From contig NC_087080.1 in NCBI RefSeq assembly GCF_026151205.1, forward strand, positions 5,125,096-5,189,095: 64,000 nucleotides of DNA. The letters run 5' to 3'. The notes beneath the pieces were generated by a model. It saw nothing but the letters and a program-made list of their open reading frames with translations, had not been told where the DNA came from and did not search any database. The position numbers and the translations under genes were made by a program. Each line of letters opens with the position of its first letter. Position 1 is the first letter of the stretch. The DNA is from Bolinopsis microptera. Its lineage: Eukaryota > Ctenophora > Tentaculata > Lobata > Bolinopsidae. Shown here one piece after another: positions 42,901-54,900 of the stretch.

Positions 42901-45900
42901 AGATTGATTTACACGACAGATTCCAGTACATGGTATGCTAGACCAAGTTGTCCGCTGCCGCCAATATACCTTAGATACTAAACCAGGTAATATGATTACC
43001 ACTGATGATCCAACTGTTTGGGTAGCAGATGATGAGATGAAACCATCTGTTTCAGTAATAAACAAATGGATATATTGTTTCGAGCTAAGCTGTCGACACA
43101 AAACTCCTCAAGGGAGTTTCCAGTTTAATTAAATAGTGGTCGTATTTAAAATTAGGACCTTCTGTCAAATAAGAAATTATAAAATCATAAGGTCACTATT
43201 TTTATTTTCCAAAATTATCTTAATTCCTTGATTATTGTATCTCAATTTACCCAGTACACTATATTACCTGAATTTCAAGATCATGATAATCAATACTTTT
43301 GCTCTCTGGTCTCTGTACTTTAGATAGCAAATCATCCCGTTCTGCTGCAACTGTAACAAATCTCTTTTCTTGAGCAGACAACTGTGGAATCAGGTTTCAA
43401 GTTCAATGAAAATGTACAATTGTATACAATGTACAATTATATACATGATAAGAGTGATACCTGAAAAGATTACGAAGAAAAGATATAAACAAATTATAAA
43501 AGCGCTAATGCTCAGTTAAAAGCCCCTTTTTAAGAAATACAGTTAATAAACTAAGTTTCTAAACATTTATGAGATTGCGCACTGTGAATACAGATATGCA
43601 GCTTACGTCTACAGAGGGCATATCTGCATGCTTGATATTCAGCTAGACCCTCAGACATATTTCAAAAACCAACCTTCTCCTTGAAAATGTTAACCTCGTC
43701 CTCAGAAGCAGCAAGTCTAGTTTTTAGTCTGTCTATTTCACCTCTTCCTTCAGTGGTGCTGGTCATCTCTCTCTGGTACAGATCAGCTCGTTGTTGGGAT
43801 ATCTGGCAGGAGGAGGAGGAGTTTAATTATATCTGGAGACTGGGGGCATTTGTTTAAAACATTTAGGTGATTACGAAAAGTTGATTTCCATGTGTAAATC
43901 GTCTTCAGTTAAATTATATGTTCAGTAACAAAAGTTATCGTATCAGTTATAACGGTCATGGTTAAAAGAAACTTGATATGCGAATACGAGATAGGTGGCT
44001 CTGGGTTATCATAACTTGTAGGTTACTTATTTTGTAACTGTGACAGACTCTGTAACAACATGTAGGACCTACATGTTGTAGGTGCGGTGATACTTTGTAA
44101 ATATTGCGATTCCGCACCTGCTCAAAACTTGCTTCGAATGAAAAAAAGGCGGGATGACGATAAATTTTATATGCCATTATTTTAACGGCATGGCATTGTA
44201 TGATATTTTAAATCATTACAGTTTTAAACATTTTACAGTCGTTAGCACTGATTCAGCTGATTTGTCGCTCAAACCCTGAATTACTATTCGTTACCCACAC
44301 TCCTGCACAGAAAACAAAAATCTCATCTGCTCTACTCTAAACCTGGTAATTTGTACCACAAGTTTGAGTGTATTTTAGTCTGTTGGGGTAAAATTTCAAA
44401 CCAGCCCCCTGATCCTAGGTTCGAATTTGCCGCTACTCCAGGTTTTAGAGGCAATGTACTCCTCTCCCCATTGGGTGTTATTACCCACGTGACTTAAATA
44501 CCGCCCCGTAATTGGTCCCCTACTCGAGCTAACTATCACATCATTGGTTGGAGCAGGGATAGTGTATTACATGGTGGGGTACAGGTGGCGTTGTGACAGT
44601 TATAGGTCGCAAAGTTGGTCACGTGGACTAGTCACGTGGGCGCTGAAGTCACGTGCACAAGTCAGGTGGGTGCTATAGTTACGACTAATACATTCGACCG
44701 TTAGAGAGGGAGGTGGAATGATTGTAATGTAATGACAATGTGTTGTTTAACGCTGATTGAAGTAATTATGTTATCTAATTATTGACCCATGCACCCTGGA
44801 GACATGGCATTAGAGGTTAGGGCAGCCAACAATGTGATCGCTATTGGAGATCAGCGGTCTAGAAAGTTCAGCTATAATAACACAGATGCTACTTTAGATG
44901 ACAGGTATCAAATCAAGGTAAAGTTTTTTCTCGACTGTTTCCTTTTTGAGTTAGCACTGACTATTATATGCCTAAACACAGCAGATTAACCGATGGCTAT
45001 GCCTTTTTAGTACATCATGATTTGACTCATGAAATCAGGTAAACTTTATAAAAAAGTTCTTGAGACAATCAATTAAAAGAAATCAAGTTTTAACCTGCAT
45101 GTCTGTAGCAACTTGAGCTTCTTTTAACTGTCCCTGTAGATTAGCTATACACTCCTGTAGCTCTGATATCTGAAAATACGAGGATTAAAATTTACCATTA
45201 AGAGTATTGCTTATTAATTGAGGTTGGCAATGGAACTGCGTTTCTCCCTTTTCGCTGAGCTTCCCTATTGTGCCACAATCCATATATCTATATGGATTTA
45301 CGGTAACTAAGCGGCCAGGTAGCGCAGTTGGTTAATCATCGGCTTTGTAATCGTGAGGTTGCGAGTTCGAATCCAACTGCCTGCCTAGTCGTGGGGTGAG
45401 CGTCGTTGACGCTCTGCTAAGGATCCCGAGTGGTCTATGTAGCCCCACGGTTCACTCAACCGAATGCTCGAGAAATCGGGTGTGAGGGTTAAATGAGGAG
45501 CTGTGCTTGATCAACACAGCGAAGCTTCGGGCGAAGAAAGTGTGGCATAGTGCCTTAACCGTCGCTGGCCTTAGGAACGATCCTTCGGCTTCCTGTAAAG
45601 CTCTTCCTTGAAAGTGCTGGTTTACATTGTAATGCAGGTAATGCCGAAGTAAAATAACAAAGGTGGTCGACTCATTCGATGGCCTTGTTGCGTCGCAACG
45701 AATCCTCATAAGATAAGATAAGATAAGAACTCGGTAATCTGCCGATGCACATCGGCAGATTATTTACGGAATAATATCTTGGAGACGTCATCCGGTATCC
45801 CGCTTGACGCTTGTGACATATCGCATTATGTGTCCGATATCCACTGACATTGTTTTGTACGGTGCCTATTTAAATATTTAGTATCAGAATGAGAGCAACC

Positions 45901-48900
45901 ATAGCTCAGACAAATATTATCTTAAAATTGATTAAGAATATTCCTGGAATAAACTCGAAGTTTCTAATATTTTTAAGAGGGCATGAAGTTGTGGTTACAA
46001 CTGAGATTGAGTAAGTGCATACTGCATAGACACCATTCTGAGCGGTGTAGGGATGGGGGTAAAATTTATTATTATAAAATGTATTATTATATTATTATAT
46101 TGAGAGTTGCGCTCGATGAAAACATCAGAGTTTGCTGATTTAGAGCTGAAGAAGTTCGGATCTGTACGGGTTTTGGTGTGGAAACGTGTCGTGTTGGATT
46201 GAGGGCGCTAGAATTTGGATTATGGTTCGAGTTGGGTATCTTAGTTTGGGCTACTATCGTGTCTTAGCATTAGTAGAATATTGTAGTAATAGTAGGAAGC
46301 TTCCTCTTTTAGTTATCTTTATTTTAGTGTTTATCTTTATGTAGTAATAAGTTTGCCATGTATAAGTGTCGAAATCTTTAATGACTGATTTTCACTTCTC
46401 TTAACAATTTACAAGTAGGATGCCTCACTCGCTATCTTTAGGATATAACTTGCGTTAAGAAGGACTCTACAGTCTGAGCTCATATTATATGATCGTTTTG
46501 GATCAATTTTCATTGAAATGAATGAAGTTCCACAAAAATATTGCAGGATTTTTGGTTTTGTGGCCAGATCCTCGAATGGCTCATGAAAATAGTACACTAC
46601 AAAAAGAGATTAGATCTATAGTGAGTGAGCTATTATAGCCCGAATATTTAATTAGTCGAGGTCCTGATCCCCTCTTTATTAGCGGTACAGCCACATTATT
46701 TTCAGTACAGATTTTACTGCAGCACAGTCGGGACGCAACCCCCATGCAATCATGTCATTTTCAGAGCTATAACGAGAACTGCCATAATTTGGTGAGTCAC
46801 GGCTTCTGTTCATCTTATGTTGTACTAATAGTTTTAATACTTTCAACACTACTATATAACAAATAATTTTAGGCATGGCTACCGATGAGTAATCCGTTGG
46901 AGTAAAGTCTGCCGGTGTCCTGGGTGTGATGGATCTGAGTTAGATGGCAGGTTGTGGAGGTGGTAATCGTTTCTTCCTATCGCCCTGGTAGTCTTGTACT
47001 GCCAGGGCTCCTGCGGTCTGGTACGAGGTTAGTTTAATTGTTAGAGATCTAGTGATGTTTGAAATTTGTTAACTCCTTTTAGCTACTTCTCCCTTAGATA
47101 AGTATTGCATTCTTTCTCTGCTATACAGTTCTTTACGATAACTCTGTTCATTATAATTCAAATTTTCTCACTCAGAACTATAAATCTCTGGCCTATTGAC
47201 TGTTTCAGATCCAGATTGCTAGGGTTTATAACGGTGCCACTGAAACATCCTGCTGTTGATCTCTTATCCGGATCACCCAGTCTCCTCCCGATCCTCCCAC
47301 ACTTCACAACAAGATGCCAACACTGCCCGCCAACTTCCTCGCCCTACTGCAAAACTTATCTCTTGAAGTAAAGCAACACATGCATACCCTCCTCACTGAG
47401 AGTATCCTGGACAGTCTGAAAGAGGAAAAGCTTGCTTCAAAAATTGAACGGTTAGATGAAAAGAAGAAGGAAAAGAAAACGAAGAAGGAAACTACTGTTC
47501 AAAATGTCTCGTATAGCCCACATGCGCTCATAGAGCACGTTCCAGTCCTCCCTGGAATGGATGAAAATCTATTCCAGAAAATCACAGAAGAATTAGATTC
47601 AATGAATCTTGAAGGCAAATCTAAAAAAGTCCACACCCTATGGCTAAGCCCTTCATCAGAAGACTACTGCTTTGGTAACATAGTTAACAAGCCACATCCC
47701 ATCAACAACTTCCCTAGCATCTTTAAGTTGATGGGACTTATTAATGACCTCCCCTCCACCACCAACAACATGGATGCTTGCCTTGTTACTAGGTACGACA
47801 CTCAGCAAGCTAAGTTAAGCCTCCATAAAGACGATGAAGACCTAATAATATCACAGTCCAGCTCCATTTGCACTTACTCAATAGGGGCTCCACGGTCACT
47901 TGAGTTTGTACTGGATACAACCCAAGTAGAACAACGCACAACTAGGGCCTCTAGGTCAAGGTCAGCCCAAGAGTTGATTAACGCAGACTTCACCCTCCCT
48001 GCCACCAATGGCACACTGAACATCATGAAGCCTGGTGCACAGCAAGTCATGAGGCACAGGATTGCCCCAGGAGTTGCACCTTCTGACGATGAAACTTGTT
48101 GGAGGTATAGTCTCTCCTTCAGAAAGTTAACTACACCTTCCTCTTCCTCTTCCCCTTCATCTCCTATTCTTCCCTCTCCTACATCCGACAGTCCTAATAA
48201 AGTATCCCCAAAAGCCCCCATCACAGACTCTCAAAAACACCAGAAGTCTATCATTCTCATTGCTGGTGACTCCTTTGCTGCTCGATTGGACGCTGATCGC
48301 CTCAGTAGAGGTAAAGAAACTGTCACCAACATAGCTAAGGGTGGGCTTAAGATCTCAGCTATACAGAAATCTATTGAGGCCTTTCATACAAAGAACCCTC
48401 TTGTGCAGGTAAAGAAACTGTTCTTAAGCTTCGGTGCCAACGACATCCGGTACTGTACCCAGGGTGTCAATCATCTCAAGACCCCTGTGAGTGACCTTAT
48501 GAAGACAGCAAAAAAACTTTATCCAAATGCACGTGTTTTTGTACAAGCTATTCCACCAGTCCACCCCAACGGACAAGAGAAAATCCCTGGTAATGTTTGT
48601 GCTATGAATAATTTGATCTTTGATCGCTGCTCTAGGCATAAACTGTTTTACCTTGATGTTTTTTGGGCATTCTTAGACCGCTATGGAAACAGAAACGAGA
48701 GATTATTTCCTAAGTGTGACAATAGGGGCTTTTATGATATTCATCCCAGCCCCAAGGCTGGGATGCCAGTGTTGGCAAAGTTCTATCTCAGAATCATACA
48801 CTCAAAGTGGTTTAATCCAATGGGATACTGATGTGGTAATCCAATTCAATATTTCAATTTTTCATTGTCTGCATCAGTATCCTATTGGATCTGATCATTT

Positions 48901-51900
48901 GGATGTTATTTATATATTGTATTGAAACGAAGTGATAGCATAATGTATGTTACTTCATATTATAGCACAATACCTAACAAAACACAACGGCGAGACACAA
49001 TCCTGTTAATAATATACTTAAAAGTTCCATGGGAATATCGACTCAACAACACCGTGTTGCAACTGGTATGTTTTCTAGGTATGTTATCATCAGTAAAAGT
49101 AATAGAGGTAACGGGGAAAATTTGTTGTCCTGTCTTCTGTCTCGTCATATGTTATGTGCTCTATTGGGTATATTTTATTTTTATGTTATTTTGTATATAT
49201 TTTCTTTGACTATCGATGCTAATATACTCCCTAGTGCTCCCTTCCAACCTAAAATACACTCTGTACCATGTTTGAGGTCATCCATAAATCTTTACTTTAT
49301 GGTAATATTTTGTACCATTTTTCTCAGACACTTTAAACTTGTGTACAGGGGGGAGAGGGGCATTGGGACAGCCTTAGCTGCAATTTCTGTAAAATTGCTA
49401 TCGACCACAAAAACCGAACTGTCACCTACCATGTCACCAAAACAGACTGTTAAGTTACTTTTTAATATTACCAGCAGCTGGCTTGGGGTCATGTCTAGGT
49501 GTGGTCTGGTTTTTCTATCTCTCCTTAATATTTCCCTGATAGTAATTTGTAATTGTTCCTTACTGAACCCTGGACCAAATTTATCCGTTGTTTACAATAA
49601 TGTCCATGGTTTCCTAAATACCCGCGATCTAGCATCAGGAACACCACCACTAAATATGACCAAGATACATGAATTCCATGGTTATATCTACAAACATAAG
49701 CCTCACATCATTATTCTAAACGAGACATGGCTGAAAAATTCCATTCTCAGTAATGAGGTGCTCCCCGACAAATACAAAGTATTTAGGCTTGATCGATCCT
49801 TAAGATCGCATCCAGTGGATGCAACCCAGCCCAAGAAATTCAGAAAAAACGGTGGTGGTGTTCTGATTGCCCATAGAACAGACATTGATATCTCGAGTCT
49901 AAAGTTCTCAAAGGTTAGTGTTCAAGCTGAATTATTATCAGTCATAATTAAGACTCAGTGTGGAAGAAACTTTTGCATATCTACATTCTATAGAGTAGGA
50001 ACTCTTGGCTTAGATAATTTTGAATCTTTCAAGAAACATTTTGTTACGTTAGCATCTGCCAGAAAGTTGCAAAGACACATTCTGGTAGGGGACTTTAATT
50101 TAGCTTCGATTTCCTGGCCAGATGGTCAGTCATCTTGCCAGCTACATTCCAGCTTTGTAAATTTTCTCACTGATGACCTCGGACATACACAACTTATTAG
50201 CTCCCCTACTCACAAGTCAGGCAACACCTTAGATCTTGTGTTCACTAACATTCAGAACCTTATTAAGAATGTTAAAGTTTTAGATCAAAACGAAATGTGT
50301 ATGTCCGACCACTTTTGTATCACATTTGACATTGATGTTAAGACCAAGTATATTAAGCAGCCTAAAAGAAAGATCTTTAATTATAGTAAAGGTGATTTTA
50401 GGGGCCTGAATTCTGAGTTATTTAGCATCGATTGGGATAGTATATTTGAGTGTAATGATCCTTATCTTGCCTGGAGTCGATTCAGAGGAGTTCTTGATGC
50501 AGCCTGTGACCGATGGATCCCTAAAAAGACCATTAAGTCTCAGTTCCAGCCCCCATGGTATGACTCCGAATGTGATCGTCTCCTACGAAATAAGGAGAAA
50601 TGGAGAATAAGGCATAAAGGGAGCAACTCTGAGTCTCATAAACAAAAGTTTCGTGCATTTCGAACAAAATTTAAAAATATGATGGACGAAAGAATGAGAC
50701 TCAGTGTTGAGGATGACTCCGATGATGCTCTTATCTCCAAGAAATTCTGGACCTACGTTAAATCTAAATCAAAGTCAACCAGGATCCCTGAAACTGTTAA
50801 ATATCATAATCGCTTTCGAAACAATCCATCTGATCAAGCTGCCCTTTTTAACGAATATTTTTATGAGCAGTTTTCTCAAGAGAGCGATTATGGCATTGAC
50901 ATTGATTTTCGTGATGATTGTTTTTCCAGTCTTGTGTTTAGTAAAGAAGATGTTCTGTTGATTCTTAAAAAGTTAAATCCTAACAAGGCCCCTGGCCCTG
51001 ATGGGATTCATGGGAAAGTCCTCAAAAACTGTGCCCAAAGCCTTGCATACCCACTTAGTGTTTTATTTAACCTGTCTTTCTCAAGCGGATGCATACCCCC
51101 TGATTGGAAGCTGGCACTTGTAGTACCAGTACACAAAAAGGGCGATAAGTCCTCGGTTGAGAACTACAGGCCTATCTCGTTAACATCTCTTGTAATGAAA
51201 GTCTTTGAAAGGTGCATAAAGACTGCATTATACGCTGCATGTTCTGATCTGTTGGATGACCGACAACACGGTTTTGTTAATGAACGTTCATGCACAACCC
51301 AAATGATACCTTTCACGGACAATCTTGCACTTGCACTGAACAACAGGTCCAGGACTGATATAATATATTTTGATTTTGCGAAAGCTTTTGATAGCGTTTC
51401 GCATGACCTCATTTTAAGTAAATTAAAGAATATTTTTAATGTCGATGGACTAATGCTTAAATTTATCAAGTCCTATCTTGAGGGGCGACAACAACAAGTA
51501 GTGATAGGAGGCCAAACGTCTTCCTCTCTACCAGTTCGGTCTGGTGTCCCTCAAGGTTCTATACTTGGCCCTCTATTGTTTGTAATATTTATAAATGACA
51601 TGTTCTCCTGTGTCTCTGAAGGCACCAATATCGCCCTTTATGCAGATGACACTAAAATTTGGAGGGAGATTCTTGGTTACCCTGACCATCACATAATCCA
51701 AAACGACATCAATAGATTGTATGATTGGTCAGTGAGAAATCGAATGAAGTTCCACCCACAAAAGTGCAAAGCCCTCTCTGTGTCCCTGCAAAGAAACGTG
51801 CTGGATAACTTGCCATTCAATACCTTCTTCTATAAACTTTCTGGAAGTGATATTGACTTTGTGCCCTCTCAGTCAGATTTAGGAGTCGCAATAAACTCCA

Positions 51901-54900
51901 GGTTTAATTGGGGTGCACAATGTAAAGCGCTTGTTTCCAAAGCTACCTCCAGACTTGGACTACTTAAGAGAACATGTCATTTCACTACTGATAAAAGGCA
52001 GAAAAGATCGTTCTATTTGGCGTTAATTAGGTCTATATTTGAACATTGTTCTGTCATATGGTCCCCTCAATCTGCAACTCATCTTCAACAGTTTGTTGCT
52101 ATCCAAAAGAGGGCTATTAAATGGATCAATGGTGAACCCTACTCCAGTTATAATGACGATAAACTTGCTACAGAGCAAAAGAAGCTAAATATTCTCCCTG
52201 TCATGCAGAAGTGTATTTATAACGATCTTATGACCTTCTATAAAATAGTGAATAGCATAATCCCAGTTTCGCTTCCTACTTATATAGTCCTATGCCGTCC
52301 AGAGGGCACCCGATACACTAGGCACAATGCTCAAATAATTGATAGGTCGGATACTTCAACTTACATGAGTACCACTGTGCCCTGCTCGGATGCCTTCCGA
52401 AATAGCTTCTTTCATAGATCTATGCTAAAATGGAATAGTCTACCAGTATGTATCCGGCAGTCAGAGCGGATTTCTACTTTTAAGGCCAATCTGATCAAGT
52501 ACCTCTGGGCTGCCGATACAGTCTGGCCAGACTAGTCTCAGAAATGTGTTTTTGTTGGTTACAATTCTGTCCGTCCAATTTCCTATCTGCTTGTCCTTCT
52601 TTTTCTTCTATCAGTTGTGACGGAATTGTAATGAACAAAATCCATATATAATTATTTATGATATGTTTGATTTCTTGTTATTGTATGTCATTCAAATTTG
52701 GTAGACGGCCCCAACGTTAATGTGGCTTTTGCTATGTGTTGGTTCAGCCGAATTAATTATTATGTAATCAAGTTTATTTTTCTCTTTTAGTTAGTTGTCA
52801 CCCGGCCAAACATTAAGCAACTTATATTGCAGCACCATTTTTCAATTAGAATATTAAAATATGTCATTGTAATTTTGCATGGCTGAAATGTAACGCTTGA
52901 TTTGTATATATAATAATTAATTGAATTTTCAAATAAAAAATGTTGTTCAGATCCCAAGATATCATAAACATAAAAATATATTTATATTTCAGTGAAATTC
53001 GTCATATTGAAATGTTGAAATTTTAGAAATAGGCTATTAAATGCAAATGTGATAATGAACAACATGTTCAGTGATTTAAAACACAAACAGAACATGCAGA
53101 AAACATACATTTTTAAGTAATTCAAATGAATTATCATAACTGAACAGTTGATTCAAACATATAATTGCATAGTAAATATGTGCAGAGATGATGTCATGAA
53201 AATGAATCTCAGTCGATTATGCCTTACTTTTTCTACATATTGTCAAGTTACCACCCTGACTGCAGTATCTCAAAAGTAACCCACAAGTCCACAAGAAAAT
53301 ATGCCACAATTTGTGCTGGCTTCTGTCCCTGGATGCTTGAAGGTGTACTGGATAAGCGGTCCGTTTCAGATGATTTCAAAATGATAATCTTCTCTGAATG
53401 TTTTCGACCAGGACAGTCCAAAGCTGCAATTATGATATCTAAATACCGTCGCGACATCTTTTGTAACTTTTTATCAATACAGACGTTCTCAAGTGTAACT
53501 AATAATAATTTTACATCGTCTCTATTAGGTTCATTCTTATAAAAGTGTATAGTAATAGTTCGACAATCACAAACATTGACATTACGCGATCTTCTGTAGT
53601 ACCTTCATTGATGTCTGTGCAATAAATCGTTACCTCTCATTTTGTCAAAAAGATGTCTTGCTTTTGTTTTTATTAATCGTTTTTTTCTGCGAGAGCTGAC
53701 TAATCTCACTGTATCTATTATCGAATATCGATTGATCGCAGGTCGGTGACTGATATTTTTGACAGGCTTGATATGGAGTCAAAAACGTCTTTTCCGTTCA
53801 GAACAAAATCATACTATACTTTGAAAGATAAATTTTTGTCCAGTTCTTTTTGACAAGTCAAATTTAGCAGTATAGCTTCAAGGATGAAGGAACACATCAA
53901 TATAAGCAATAAGCTCCTCCCTGCCTCCCAGTTTTTATAACAGATCTATCTGATCCGTCTCCAGTTTGTTGATATCTGACATGCGGTAGAGATGAATTAT
54001 TGTAAGGAGCTAAAACTAGAACCAGTTCGTCATACGTCTTTCTCCCCATTTTTTGAGAATAAACCAGCACCCGTCAAATAAGCCTGACAACTTATAACCT
54101 CTGTTAATTTTGCTTCTCCAACGAACTTTTACATAAATCTTTAAGCCACTCCACTTCAAACACAACAGCTAGCTTATTCATCTCTCTGAACATGGCATCC
54201 TCAATCTCATCAACTTTTACCAACTGTCTATCCTCGAGTACATCTAAAAACAGAGTCACAGCTTCAGGTGAGAAATCTTCCATGTCAATCTCATCGAACT
54301 TCATTTCATCTATGAGATATCTAAACATGCCACTGTTAGTCTTTCTTTTGGGACAATTAAAGGATCCCCATTTGTAATCTTGATGACGATAGTTTTGTCT
54401 TCCAAGCTGAGTTCTGGGATGTTGCCAACTTAAATGTTTAACATAAGTTAAAACAAACTGATATACGTTACAAAACTGACAAAACTATAATTATTGAAAA
54501 CAGCTTAAAAGAATCTAAAAATGAAGGCATCGGAACAACTTCTTCACTACTCACACACACACACGAGTAACAGTGCAGCATAGATAATACTGAACTTCAG
54601 AATGAGATTGAGGAGAATGGCCAACTATCGAAGTAGATTAAATTCAAAATGCAGGAAGAAATCACGTTATAAAGGTTAATTATGAATTCAGTTAATGAAT
54701 CTGATTTCTATCCTAAGAATAAGATATCATAATCGATAAAGTGATCGAAAAATGTATAACAGCTATCTTTTTGTTGAACAACTTATGTAATTTCGATTAT
54801 GTTATATTCACATTTTATAACAGATTCTATAATCACATCTTATTCCCTGCCGTTTTCTGACAAATGTGCTTAAAGACCATTTTTGAAATTCTGAATTCTT

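Larger units (their letters stand above)
46900..52943 (+). mobile_element. full-length CR1-like LINE with AlkB/SGNH ORF1
   Basis: Two long ORFs (47314-48831 and 49029-52535), then about 400 bp of 3' UTR ending at AAATAAAAAA (52931-52940). The 5' limit is uncertain (between about 46880 and 47310). All catalytic residues I can check are present and neither ORF is broken, so the copy may be recent or active. It lies antisense to the host gene in its largest intron. Confidence 0.85.

Noticed and set aside
42790-43132. Plus-strand cysteine-rich ORFs (RFCYCPCTHEMCTC and neighbours)
   Set aside because: Two different frames with no start or splice support, adjoining a LINE remnant on the other strand; judged fortuitous.
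45311-45385. Functional tRNA-Thr gene
   Set aside because: A and B boxes are good but acceptor and anticodon stems do not pair, and the sequence runs into a SINE body with a simple-repeat tail.
47874-48224. Minus ORF antisense to LINE ORF1
   Set aside because: Shadow of ORF1; no independent features.
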